DNA from: Nereocystis luetkeana | Taxonomy: Eukaryota > Sar > Phaeophyceae > Laminariales > Laminariaceae | DNA length: 64,000 nucleotides | Assembly (NCBI GenBank): GCA_031213475.1 | Contig: JARUPZ010000027.1 | Coordinates: 4,272,569 to 4,336,568 of the forward strand | Direction of reading: 5' to 3' | Position numbers and translations under genes: made by a program | The notes under the pieces: model-generated | The model's input: only the letters and a program-made list of their open reading frames with translations | The model's database searches: none | What the model was told of the DNA's origin: nothing | Shown: positions 22,187-35,100 of the stretch, in pieces | Numbering within the stretch: position 1 is the first letter of the stretch | Layout: each line of letters starts with the position of its first letter

Positions 22187-23450
22187 AAAACTCCATTTTT
22201 CTTCTACCGCAACGCATCAAGCGCCAAGCACAACAAACTACAGGCGATCGGTGCGGTAGCATTGATGCTGCAGACGAAATGGCGTCTGCCGCCCGGATAC
22301 AACAGGAGGGGGATAATGCTTTGCTGCACTTTACCTTTCGTGAACGGGGTGTGAGATGCATCGATGTAGTCGCGCGTCCACTGGAGGGCATTAACAGCGC
22401 CAAAGGCAAGGTAGTAGTACCTTACGACACGGATGGGGTGAAGTGGAGAAGGTTGAGGGAAAAGGACGGACGCGTCACCATACGACACCAAGGGCATGAC
22501 GGCGGTGAACACGATGTACTGCAGTGGACTAATTATCCTTGGTACGACGAGTCAAAGATGGTCACCACGTCCTGCCCAAATAGCAAGCGGGGTGTACCCA
22601 TCTCCGATATCACCCCGCCGATCATTCTTTTGAAGTACAGCGTGCACCGGAAGTACCGCGCAGTTTCAGACGATCCCCAACCTCGGGGATCTGCAGCTTT
22701 AAGGGTCGCGAAAGACTTCGCGCGTGACATCGGGTACGCCATCGACCGTCTACAGGTGCAGCTGATCAACGTGTTTGGTTTTTTAGTAGTAGCACACTGT
22801 ATGGTAGGCTGACGAATGGACCCGAAACGTATCATTGCAGTAATTTGAGGTGAGTTGGGTACATGACCATGTATGTGATGACCATATAAAGAATACAATA
22901 GCTGCAAGTAAGTGGTGCAACATGTACTCTACATGGCATATCTCTGCTGGTAGGTATAGATCGTCTGTCTTTACCAGGTATCTATTTATGTATTGGCACT
23001 TAGTATGTGCGTTTAACTGTTTTTGTAATGTCTGCAGTGCGGCTTCGGTCTCCACTGTTGTAAGTATACTGATGCAGGAAGCCATTCATAACTACGACCA
23101 CTCCGTTATGTTTCGCACCACCGATTATTCTGCAGGGTCAAAGCTGCGACACACTGCGCACGATGAAGGGTCAGGCGTCGAGCCCTGGCGTTGTCCCAAT
23201 TTAGGGTTCGCTGCTCGTGTTCAACAGCCGCGAAGAAGCGACAGCAAGCGATGCGGCACGCGCCTACAGGGGCTATCTTGACAGTGTGGGTAAAGGTCAT
23301 GCCGGGGAGTTCGTTCGACTCCTTCGTGTTGCGAGTACTCAACAGTTGAAGCTTTTGTGTGGAGAATCAGAGAGAAACGTAGGCGAAACCGCAGAGCTTT
23401 ACCAGAGCCGTCCTTCGAAGCGCAAACGGGAAGACGGGAACTGCGATTAG
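22187..23450 (+). pseudogene. Unrecognised two-exon gene or pseudogene
   Basis: The first exon-like frame is open from about 22190 and reads MASAARIQQEG at 22279, through RERGVRCIDVVARPLEGINS and PISDITPPIILLKYSVHRKY, to GYAIDRLQ at a CAG|GTGCAG donor (22763). A second exon from 23136 (acceptor TTCTGCAG) continues in the same phase with GQSCDTLRTMKGQASSPGVV. It meets an in-frame TAG at 23202, then resumes GSLLVFNSREEATASDAARA and ends with a KRKRED basic patch and stop at 23450. Either the TAG has killed the gene or a short intron ends at that TAG. I do not recognise the family. Region 20.8-22.1 kb upstream has no convincing exon. Confidence 0.4.
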
Positions 23451-23519
23451 ATGGGCCTCGACTCTGTGGGTTAAAAAGTGAGCCAAGACCCCCCTTGTTC
23501 CCCTGCTTTTGTTTTCTGT

Positions 23520-24330
23520 CCTATTTTCGATCGGGGTGAGCGCGTGCGTGGTTTAATTCCGTGTCTGGACTGAGGTTTTTTATTGTTAGAGGGTACTCGT
23601 GGGTTCGAATCCCATTTTTTCTCTGTAGTCTTTTTTTGTTGTTTTTTTGTTTCCTTTTTGGGTGGTGTAAGTGGGTGGCTCGTTGATAGTTGGTGTCACA
23701 CGTACAGTCTGGCTCCTGGGTGGGTGGATTGGGAGTGGGTCCGTGTGTGTTCCAAGCCCCCTTCCTTTCATATTTTGTTTCGTTATTTTTATTTTTTTAT
23801 TTTTTTCGGTGGCGTCAGTGGGTGGGTTGGGGTTCGTTAAGGTGGTAGAGAATGAGTGGTTGGTCGTGTGTGGGGATTTAGGGGAAACATTACGTATCAA
23901 TTTTGTTTGAGTGTAGTTGGAACTGTAGTGGGTCAGCGTGGGTTCAAGTCCCCCTTCCTTCCTTTTTTTCCCGAGGGCTTGTCGGCTGGGTGGGGGGGTA
24001 GGTTGATCGGTAGTGGGTCAGCGTGAGGTCAACCCCCGCTTCCTGTCGTTTTTCGTGCTTTTGATTTTTTGTTAGTGTAGTGTGTGTTAATGGGTAGGTG
24101 GGTAGGAAGTGGATTGGTAGTGGCAGAGTAGTTGGGTGTTTGAGTGAACGTTCCCTTGGCTTACGTTATTCCACAGTTAAGAGTGACCTTTGGTTCGAAC
24201 CCCGCTCCCTCTAATTTATTTTTGTTGCATCGGGTGGCTACGTGGATTATTCGTAGTGGGGGAGTGGTTTCGTGTGTGCAGCACCTGGTAGTGTAGGGTT
24301 ATAAAACGCTTTGTTTTTCGCCGATTGTTG
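23520..24330 (+). repeat. Series of tRNA B-box-like segments in T/G-rich DNA
   Basis: Four T-arm-like sequences recur: GGGTTCGAATCCC (about 23601), GGGTTCAAGTCCCCC (about 23940), a weaker AGGTCAACCCCCGC (about 24027) and GGTTCGAACCCCGC (about 24192). Each is followed by pyrimidine- or T-rich DNA and GGTGGGT-rich sequence. They look like decayed tandem tRNA-like or SINE 3' units. No complete tRNA cloverleaf was found. Confidence 0.45.
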
Positions 24331-25800
24331 GTGAATTGGTGGTGGATCAGCATGATTGAGCGGCTTGGTGTTGGTGTTACGTTGCGTATTTCCAATAATT
24401 ACTGTTTCGTTTAGGCCGCGGGTGCTGTTGCGTATGGCTAGTATGCACTACAGTAAGTTTGAGGATTGTTGTGACTGGCGTGCCCCTTTGTTGTCGTGTT
24501 GGCTTTCACTTTTGTTTTTTGTTGTATTAATAGTAGAGTTCGTGACCGATTTGCGACTTGAAGAATATATTGAACACCGAATGGCCTTAAAGTTGCAGAC
24601 TCTAAATACCACATAAAACAACTCGACAAGCGAATAGCAGCAACATACCGTATGTACTATGCTCAGAGCCTTGCTTCCGGTGTACTCGTATCGTAATGTT
24701 CGCAGTAGAACCTGGTTTTCTACGCGCTTAGTACAGAAGTAAATGTAAGGATCGGTTGGGCTTCCTCGTGGTATATGTTGAACTCTAAAAATGAAGCAGT
24801 ACACTGGGCTACATCATGGCGACTATTGTCGCTGTCGCTGCTCAACAGTACATAATATATTTATATAACGTGCTGTTGGAGCTGGAAGTTGCGCGTAAGA
24901 CTACCTTGACGACCGAAAAAGAACAAGGATATTTCATTCACATGCATGTATGTATTGATTTTTTAAAAAACCCACCATTGATGTATGTATGTATTAAGAA
25001 AGGCCGTGGTCCTCAAAGTTTGTCGCGTCACCCAAAAGACGGGCAAGTGCTGCGAGAGAGATGACTGGCGTGCGACACAACCCTAGTCGTTCAGGCGCGA
25101 CAAACCCTGCAGTTTCCTCGACGAACTACTCCCCTCGATGATGCCTCAGATCACACACGGGACCTTGTTGTGTTGGTGCCCTCGCCCGTTGGCACGACTC
25201 TCTCAGGCAACGCATGTCGTTAACAGCCCCCCCCACACACACACCGCACCTTTTCGATCGGGTGTTTCTCGCTCCCGCGCTTCCTCCCCTGACATCCTCC
25301 TCCACCTTGTATTGTTCATTATTTAATAACCTATCGCCTACCACGGCAAACAAACGTACACGGCGGTACCAAGACCAAATAAAGCAGCACTTTGCTGCTG
25401 TTTGCTATTATTCCTCCAGAAACAAGACGACGTAATGCGAAGCGAAACAGTAGGTTGTCCCTTCAAATTAGCTGTCACGTGTTGCATTCACATACATGTA
25501 CGAGTATGACTTACAAGTAAAAGCTTACGTTCAGGAGGGCACTCCGCTAAATATGTTTCTCACAACAGTGTTATTTCTACGCCAACTAATCGAGAAGCCA
25601 TTTTCGGATCAAATAAAGTTTACACCTACATGAATCGCTCCTGATGTGCACGCAACATCAAATCAAGCATGCACACCCGTTGTGTCTTCACAAATTCATC
25701 GTCCAAGAAGTCTCAATAGGAAACTAAAAATTAATCAAAGAACACGGACACACGGATCTGTCGTGTATGTAATCTATGTGAAAAGGGGACAAGGTACTAC
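24331..25800. other. No gene recognised
   Basis: AT-rich DNA with only short chance frames. No splice-bounded exon or known repeat could be supported. It separates the tRNA-like series from the 3' end of the ParB-like gene. Confidence 0.4.
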
Positions 25801-25839
25801 TTACGGTTGTCCATCAGCGCCACCTCCCCATCACCGCAT

Positions 25840-26110
25840 TACCCCCCGCGCGCTTATTCCGCCGCCGAGACGTTATCCACGGCGCCCTCATGTTATCCTC
25901 CCCCCGCCCCCAGCACTTTAGGGTGCCGGCGTCGGCGTGGTCACACCCCCACGGTGGTCGCCACTCACGCCAGGGTTGACCTTGACCACTGCACCATATT
26001 CGCTTCGCTTGAATAATGTTTATTGCAGACGTCCAGCTTCACGGGAGCCGGTTTCCCCACAGGCCACGTCGCTGATGGAGCTGACCAGTTTGTCGACCCA
26101 CAGCCCCTCC
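25840..26110 (-). pseudogene. Frameshifted tandem copy of the fusion gene's last exon segment
   Basis: The stretch repeats about 26107-26335: GCGCGCTTATTCCGCCGCCGAGA resembles the segment at 26107, and GGGAAAC..GGCTCCCGTGAAGCT resembles the APVKLKVCN coding segment. The copy also keeps a GTGAGT donor (25959-25964). Length differences break the frame, so it looks like a decaying tandem duplicate. It contains an AATAAA hexamer (minus strand, about 26030) that might serve the gene's poly-A site. Confidence 0.6.
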
Positions 26111-26115
26111 CGCGC

Positions 26116-29100
26116 TTATTCCACCGCCGAGACAGCGCCCTCCGGGATATCCACTTGTTGGGCTCCCCCAGTCCCCACACCTTCAAGCAGAGCGCCGGCG
26201 CCGCCTTCAACGCACCACCCACTACGGACGACACTCACACCAGGCCTGACCTTGACCGGTGTTCCATTCTCACATATTTGAATGGTGTTGCAGACCTTGA
26301 GCTTAACGGGAGCTGGTGTCTTCCCAGATGAGTCGTTGAAGGAGTCCATCCACGCGGCGCGTTTCTCGCTTCGCCCGAGATAGCTGGCAACCTCGTGTGA
26401 TGTTTTTTCTGTCGAGTCGTCCCACATGGCGTAGTACGCCGGGCAGGTCGGCGACACTTTAATGTAGAGCCCGGCTTCGGTGGACCGCACACCTTCCTTG
26501 CCGTGGACGCACAAACTCTGCAGTAGATGGTAGTCTGCGACCAGTACGAGCCGCACGAACTGAAGGGACAAGTCGTCCTTGTCGGGGTCAAGTGACTGGA
26601 GGGCATCCTGGGGTGTGTTAAAGATGACCGTGCTACCCCAAATGGGAATATCCATGCTGCCAATCTTGTAGTGGACGCCGTCGGCTGTGTGCAGGCAGAC
26701 CAAGTTGTCATCGGCGCTCGTCTGTCCCACAGTTCCGAGAACGGCAAAAGGGAGGGAGTTTCGGAGAGTGACCAATGCGTCGCCGAAGTGGTACACCATC
26801 ACTATAACGTCAGGGAGCCTACAGCATCTGGCGTTGAAGAACTAATAATAAATAATCCCGTCAGCGTTTTTAATAACGCCTGGTGCTTCGCGTACTATTA
26901 TGACGGTGGCCCATTGTTAATAAGCCCTGATACGTGAATTTATTGGCGTCGGGATCGTTATTTTTGTCCTACTATGTCCACTATGTTTTTTTCAGGAACG
27001 TACTTGCAGCTGAGCGGATAAATCGCCACACCTACACATTTGGGGATACGAAAACCAGGTGGGCAGGTTCGATAACAGCAACCTAACGACTTTAGCTTTG
27101 AAACGATCCCGCGTATTGCCGAAATAATGAGGTTGTAAGAGAGGACTAGGTGGGTAAACTCTTTTCCTTAAAAACATTCCATTGAGCACGGGGGAGCGCG
27201 TTCCGACCCACAACCTGCTAGGAAATATGCGTATTTGGCATCACTGGGAAGCTCACCTTTCGGGCTGTGAAAGTCTGATTTAACTTTTGCGACAATTAAT
27301 ATACTTTGTTCATGAAATACCAGCGCCCCCAAGAGCGGTACACCAACCCCCCGCGTTAATCTGGTACCTCGTTTGCAACCCCATACTTCCGGCTTCATGT
27401 GGCATCGTTGGACAGATGGAGTGGACAGCTATCCGTGGAACCCAACCGAGGGTTTTTGGGCACCTGTTTGCGTCTGTTTGCTTATTCGTCCAGATTATGA
27501 TGATGTACTTGTGGTTTATTTCATTAAAAAACGAAAGAAATAGCCACAAAAAAGCAAATGGGACGATATAAATAAAAGCAAATTCGCCGGGCCTATTAAC
27601 AATGGGACACGGTTCAAGGGATCATGCCGATCGAACTCAGGCTGGTATATAACTGCCAATTATTTTTATTTTGCACACAAACAGATTCCGATATGATGGG
27701 TCGTATTTTCGCGTCAAGCCTCAGAAACAGCGATAAACCGCAGTCTGCGCTATTATCCACCGGTGAACACACCTTGATTTCCCATCCAAAGGAAGAAGCA
27801 AGCTCTTTGGCATATTCCAGCAGATGTTCGGGGGACTTATCAGCGCCAGCACCGGAGGCAACTCGTCTTGGCGTCGTGTCAAGCGGGATACCCTCCGGGA
27901 GAGAGCCAGGGGCGATGTATTTGAAACTGCTGTTCGACGCGTTCCGCTGCGCGCGTCAAGACGAATGGGAATACATATGGTAAGAAAATATTCACACGCA
28001 ACTGCCTCTCGAGCATATATATGCTACTTTAATATTCACGTACAATTTCGTCGCTAGGGTGTACTCGAAACTCACACAAAACACCCCCCCCCCCTCACCC
28101 ATACGTATGGTTAACTTGGGCGAGAAGCTAGATATCAGATAAGAAAAGGCATTACGTAGACAGAAGAACCTTGCATTTAAATACCATGAAAAACAATGTA
28201 TCTATTCAGTCGTACTCACAGTAAACTTCCCCTCCCTCCATGGCGCTTCCCATGCTTCCTCCATCCTGTTTGCCACCTCTTCCACTTTGTCGCCAACTGC
28301 AACGAAAACCTCTAACTTCCTCCCGTAGTGCAGCGCACATTCGATCACGCCATCCGTTTCCGCGCTGAACGTCACGACGGTATCCCCCTGAGAAGTGAAA
28401 CTAAAGGTTGCGAGGAGAACACACGACGGTGCGACGGGGGCTCGAACGGTATAGGTTCGCACGGATACTACATGCAAATATTGACCTGAGTCCTTATCAG
28501 CCGGACCGGTTGACAAATAATGGCTAATATTCAACCCCGACCTGTAACTACAAAAGTGTATGAGAGGTACGCCGGGTCAGAGTTGCCACGACGCGCTCCT
28601 GTCACACAGAACTTCACCATTAATACAACCCTCCCTCCGCGTCACGGTGTATTGCGTTTGTAGTATTGCTAACATACCGCTGTATTCCGAAGCTTGCCAC
28701 GTTGTTGTGGAAAGCGCGTGTTGACCCCCGGTATGGCACATCATACATCAACGCCTGTGTAGAACGTGGTGTACCAGACGCTGAACTCCCAGGCTGTGTT
28801 GCAGTCGCTCTGCCAGGGAAGTTCTGCGGCGTCACCTGCGTGTTGCACTTGAATTCCGATTGACCGTCCTTGTTCGTGGTACTGTGGTGAGCGACGAGGT
28901 AGAAGTCGAGGGAACCAGCGAGGTGCTTCTTCTTGTATTCAGCGGTGAGCCCCCCTCCCCTCGAACCGTACTCCACCACCAACCCGTTGTCCTCTACCAC
29001 AAGCCCGAGTCCGGACTGCTTGAGATACTCTGCACGCGGGAAATATACAAGAACCACATAAAATCGGTGAGTGTACCGCGGGCCGCAATATCAGGGGGAT

Positions 29101-32100
29101 ACGTAACCCACGCCGAAGTAAATCGGCATCCCTCTCGGTGGAACTACGAACAGCGAAAGCAATAACCAACCAAAACAATGATGCTAACGCATACAGAAAA
29201 AAATAGGCAACCGTCTCAGGCAATTAGCAACCATCATAGTGTACAGATCACGCGAGCTCACCGGCAATGCGGCCTACGTGCTTGTAGTACGGGACGGGCA
29301 AAGACACGATGACGGTCCCCTTGGGGTGCAAGAGCTCCTTGCAGACGTGGTACAGAAGCCTCTTCAGGTGGCTTGAGGAGGCAGTGTTGTCCTGAAGAAG
29401 ATGTTCCTGGTTGTTGTGGCTGAGGGAGACGAACATCAACATGGCATGCCTCCGGACCTTGATGTTGAACATGTCTTTTTCCGGGAAGTCCGCACTCAGC
29501 GGCGTGAGCTCGTGTAGGCACGTGTTCTCCGACCTGTGCAAACCAAGGGCGTAGTTGGGACGCACGTCTATATATATACAATCACTACCACAACAAAACA
29601 ATGTCTGTTTCAGTCAGTAAGTAATGGCTAGCAAAGGAAACACGTTGTTGTTCTGTACATAGAACAGATACTGTACACAACGAACACAAGGGGAAACTAG
29701 AAACAACAGTTGTTTCACGCAAACGCAAGGTTTACTACGCCGCACTCATAGCGGCCAGGACGTATATACCTGGTACGGCGTAAGCAGCGCACTACCACTA
29801 CCTCCTGTTTGTAGTATTCACGTACCTGCGCTCGATTTTGAGGTCGCCCTCCAATCCAGTTGCCGACGGCAGTTTGGGAATCTTTTTCGGAGACCCGGGT
29901 GTAGCGCCAGTCTTGCTCCGCTTCCCCCTCTCCTTTCCCGCCCCCTTCCCCGAAGAACTGGACAGTCCAGCTTCGTCGTCATCGCCCGTACTTTTACCTT
30001 TTCGTTTGTTGGAAGTTTTGCCCCTGGTCTTACTGCAGTCAATGCATTGCCGTCTAGGATCTCGTTCATCTTCACCGACGATAGTGGCGCCCTTGCAATC
30101 GCCGGCGTGGTGTGCGTTGCAATTCACGCATTTATACCTGTACGTCCACGAGTGCGGGTCAAGCACATAATCCAGGGATATGACGTACACTCATTCATGT
30201 ATTTTTGTTGCCGATATTACGCGCTGCCCACGTTGTGTGCGTCTGTTTGAGAGGCTCGGGGATAGCGGAGGGGGTGTAAGGTCGTTCGGAGGGGGCAACC
30301 ATACAAACGTGAAGAAGGCTACACAGAAAAAACTGGGATGTTGGTTGGTATCGTTTCGGGTCCATTACGTCGGTAAGACAATAATCGAACGAACATTCTC
30401 GTTATAGCTTGGATTCGCAAATAAATCTGTATCCTTGTTTATGACCACGAAGCTCGTGTTTCTCTATCGTAGTAGGAGACAAGCGCAGCACGAACACCGG
30501 AGGTGCTGTAGACCGAAGGGTGCATGTACCTGTTTTACGTAAATCAGACGATAAACAAGCTTAAGAGTAAGCCTCAGGTGTTGTTGGCACTAATGTACAG
30601 CTAGGTTGCGAAAGTACCTCCAGTTCGGACGTTTCGTGTTACCTCGTAGTATCGGGCACTCGGCAAAAAGCACACGGAACATAGGTGTCGTCGTCATCAT
30701 CGTCGCTATTGTGGTCGTCCTTGTCGTCGCCCTTGTCGTCGTCGCCCACGTCATCGCCCTTGCCTTTGCCTTTGCCTTCGCCGCCCCTCTTACCCTTCGC
30801 AGCGCGAGGGAGGGCAGGGGGGACTATTTGAAGCTTGAGGGCGTTGACGGTGTTCTTGGTGTCCTCGTATCTCTTGTCGTACGCGTCCAGAAACGGTCTT
30901 AGGCTGGCATCACTCCGAAGCGCCTGATACCCGCAGGAAGACACCATAATAAACAGAACGGCGAAAATATTATGGGCCAGGTGTTAGAGCGACTGAACAA
31001 GATGTGGTCATTTGGAGGCGTACTCGAAGAGACTTCACGTGTGATTGATTTTAACATTCTGCATGCATGCCCAACATCATCGTGCCGAGTATTTCCTCCT
31101 CAACCTAACGCTACTACTGCGTTCGAACGTGAGATAGCTGGAGCGCGGACTCACTGTACGGATCTGTGGAAGTGGATCCGCTCGAATGATGTCGGCGTCA
31201 GCATCGTCGAGTTCTGGTGCGTGCGCCGGAAGCCCTTTCTGCAGTTTTTGCAGGTCAGTGTCCACGTGCTGCTGGTGAGGTTTGATGTAGTTCGCGTAGT
31301 GGCCGGGCTCGTCAATTGCAAATTTGTTGACCGCACTGGTGCGGAGCGAGCATGGTCCAGGAAACAATGTGAGAAAGTTGTGTGTTTCGCACCGGGACAT
31401 TCAGGAAGGTAATACGCAGAAGAGGGCGGGGGGGGTGGGGCAGGGAGGGCGGGGGGTGTACTCATGCCGTACACGGCCGTAGTTGTATGGCCATAGACCC
31501 TCGCATTCCTACAAAACCGGGCCAGAGCACGTTGGGTTTCACGTTGGGTTTTCATCCACCAGGTAGGCATTGCTTGCACCAAGCGCGAAGCACCGACGCC
31601 CACTCAATCTGCACTATTAACCTAAGGAGGGGGTGTGGGGTGGGTACGATATACCTTATAATCTAGCAGGGCGTATTACACATAAATGGAAAAGGGAAAG
31701 CAAACGCCATCCGATCCGCTGCCTGAACGGGATGACAATGCGCGATACATCCTTTACAAATAGTATACTAGGATACATACATACACGCACACTTACTCCG
31801 TCAGGCCTGTCGACCACTGTTCCCTAGGCACGATGAGCTCGATGCCCCGGATCCACTTCGCTACGTCCTCCGCCTGTCGCAAAACTGGCTTGAGATCGAC
31901 CTTGCCCGCGCCACTCTTGGGGTACCTGTAAAAAACATAACATCATACGACGAGCAGATTTCGTTCGATTAGTGTTTACTAGAGCGTTACGTGTTTGACG
32001 GCATCGCCATACATTTGTGTACCTATGGGATAAAGTTGATGGCGTACGACAAACCACTACCTGTATGTTAACTAAACTATGTTTTAATGTGATTCCAGCC

Positions 32101-35100
32101 AGTCTTACATTTGCTAATTAGCGGTAGAAGACGGCGGTCAAGACTGACTCCAAAATATGTGTATTGCGCCAACAGTTTATTATACCAGTTATCTGCTTCG
32201 AATGCATCTACTCGTACCACAACGGGCGTTGTGAGGGTGGGTAGCTCAAACTTACCTGGCCACAATTTCGAGAACCAGCGCTTGCTTCCGTGGCTCTGGC
32301 GTCAGCTGTCGGAACAAAGAGTCGTGCAGAAAGTTCTTGGTGATGCGATCGAACCCGGGTACCGCTTTTTCTGTCATGGTCCTTAGCGACAGCAGAGCTT
32401 CCGAGCTGCACGATCGGATAACTTCAAGCCATTGGCGCAGCGAAGAGTCGCTTGGCGGTGATCCTACCTGAAATATTGAAAGAATACATGTCAGTGTTTT
32501 ATGGACAAATACCAACATCATTGGTTGACAGGGAATATACTAAGGATGGGCTCCCTCATTTTGAAAGACATCTACTGCATATATATAGTATTATAGTAAT
32601 CGTAGTAATGGTAAAAACAATATACGAAAAAAAGCGAAAATCGTCGTTGTCTTTCTTGTTGGCCATGGGTTGTATGCCAGAGGCTTACTTCAAACGGTGT
32701 GGACACGAAAACATGCCCGTCCTGTTGCATTTCGGCCACGGTGTTCGATGTGGGTCAGGCGGCTGGGCGGGTGGGGCGGGGATCGTACGGGGGGCGCCGC
32801 TTTCTCGCGCCGATTCGGCCCGCGCTTGTCGAGGCTCGAGCGCGGAATATGGCACCTCTTCTACCATTTAAAAGTCGGGTTTGGGCTGTCGGGCTGAAGC
32901 TACTGTAGTGCCCGTTCACTGTGTGGTTAGGTCGCCCGCTCGCATTATCGTTCGGTCGCTCTTTTCCGAATTTGACGAAGTTGTCAGACAATCTGAATAT
33001 AAAATGTTGGAAGTGTCTAGGCTCGGGCAGGTATCAGTCGAGGACGGTCAAGAGGAGAGCACACAAGCTTACAGGAAGGACACACAAATATCGATTATAA
33101 TGTACAACGATAAGATGCTTCCGCTTGCGCCACATCATATTATACCAGAAAGCTAAGCGGCGGAATAGAATCCCCGCCACTCAATCCGACGTCGGCAACA
33201 TAAAAGCCACCATCCATAATATGTCACTCCCCAGAAGTCTACAACGGATCCGGATCGATATCCGAATCACCACCAACAAAACAGAACAATACACGTTGTA
33301 CACGCCCTTATCTCATTTCGTCAACCAAACAGTAATATGCAGAAGGAAGTTCTTCGTAGGAGACATGTACTGACTGTATTCAACATACTGGTACACATGC
33401 CTTTGACGTTTATTAATATATCCGCATGTAAGTTTACGTATGCCTGACGGCAAGGCGCCGTACTACTAGCACCCTACCCACCACGCATAATAATGAGATA
33501 TATGTACACCCTCTCCGTATTAACTAGGCAGACACAGACGATAACATGTATATATGCCTGTCTGTTAACGCACAGCAGGCAACAACCATACACGCTCACC
33601 CGCTTCCAGCAGGCTTTTAAATCCGCGCATTTAACCTCTTTCTTGCGGCGGGAGTCCGCGCTCCACTGCCGCTCGACCTCCGTAATCATGGTTGAGAAGA
33701 AGAACACCTGATCGTAGGTTGTGCGCTTCGCGTGCGTCTCCTGTACAAGGTTGCATGCTGTGGAACACAAAAAAAAACAATAAACGAAAACGTGTGTCAG
33801 CCACGTATATTTCATACGTATACGAGGCGAAGATTTTTGTACGAAACAAAATGAGCATATGACACAGCTAACAGGCGCCGTCCACGCCTCAACCGCAGAC
33901 CTCGTTACATCTACCCCAGCATGTCTCATCGTTTAGGTTTTCTCACTTTGTGCTTTTTTCTTTTAGTGAGATAGCACCGTCCCCCGGGCGAAGCGCCTTG
34001 CATACGAACATAACTCTATTTTCATTCACTGTTGTACTCATACAAATACGCCTTGCATACAGACAAACAAGTAAGTATCGTTCTCGAGGTACTCCAGATT
34101 TCCTACATTATCCACGTTACGTTCAATCTTGCACGCGGGAGACAAGCCCCCTTGCATCGAAAGGAAATACGTACCAGAAGTTTTGTTCTAGTTTACTACA
34201 GTACTTACTACAGATACTGCCTGTAGTACTCCAGCTGCTGCTAAACAGTTAGTTGTTGTACTGTGTTGTTGCAGCACTCCCTGACTACTGGGTATATGTA
34301 ACTGGTGCGATACGCACCAGGTATGGTGCTACTACAGTACTACTACTGTAAATAAATTCTCCGAGTGATGGGAAACGACAACAACACGTTCTGCTGTGGT
34401 GGTTGTTGTTGTTGGTTGACTGGGGCGTCTTCCGTGGACGACCAGGCAGGCGGTTGCACATCCACCATTATTACTATTATTAGCAATATACTATCGGTCT
34501 GCTCAATATACTCGTGATACGTACGTATTAATAGCAGCTTCTTGTTTGTGTTATAATATATATATGTACGACGTACGAATGATACGTCACATCATATCGA
34601 GGTACTACATACAGCAGTAGTACGTACTACTACAGCAGTACTACTACTACTACAGTACTACTACTGCTGTTGTTGTTGTACTACTACTACTGCTATTGTT
34701 GTACTACAATACCCCGACTACTGCTTTCTACTACTGCTGTGTGCCACCATTATATATTTCAACATGATGTATGGTATGTATGTATGGGATTTTTCTCACC
34801 ATCCGAGATGATCTTCTTCGTGAAAGTGCAGTCGATATCACGATAGCACGAGCACCGGATGGTCTTGTCCGGGTCGTTGGCATAGACCTGCTGTGCCGCC
34901 TTGACACGATGGTTACCGTCCAACACGAAGACTTCCAGCGTTGCTGCGAGCTCGTCGGTCATTTCTTCACCTTCGGGGACGCCAGGAACTGTTACCTGCG
35001 GCAAAGCTGTCGGCATCCAGCCGACTTGACCGATTCGGGCCACGAGATCTTGTACAGAGCCGGGATTCGTTGGCCCGCAGTGCTCGGTGCACGTGATGTT

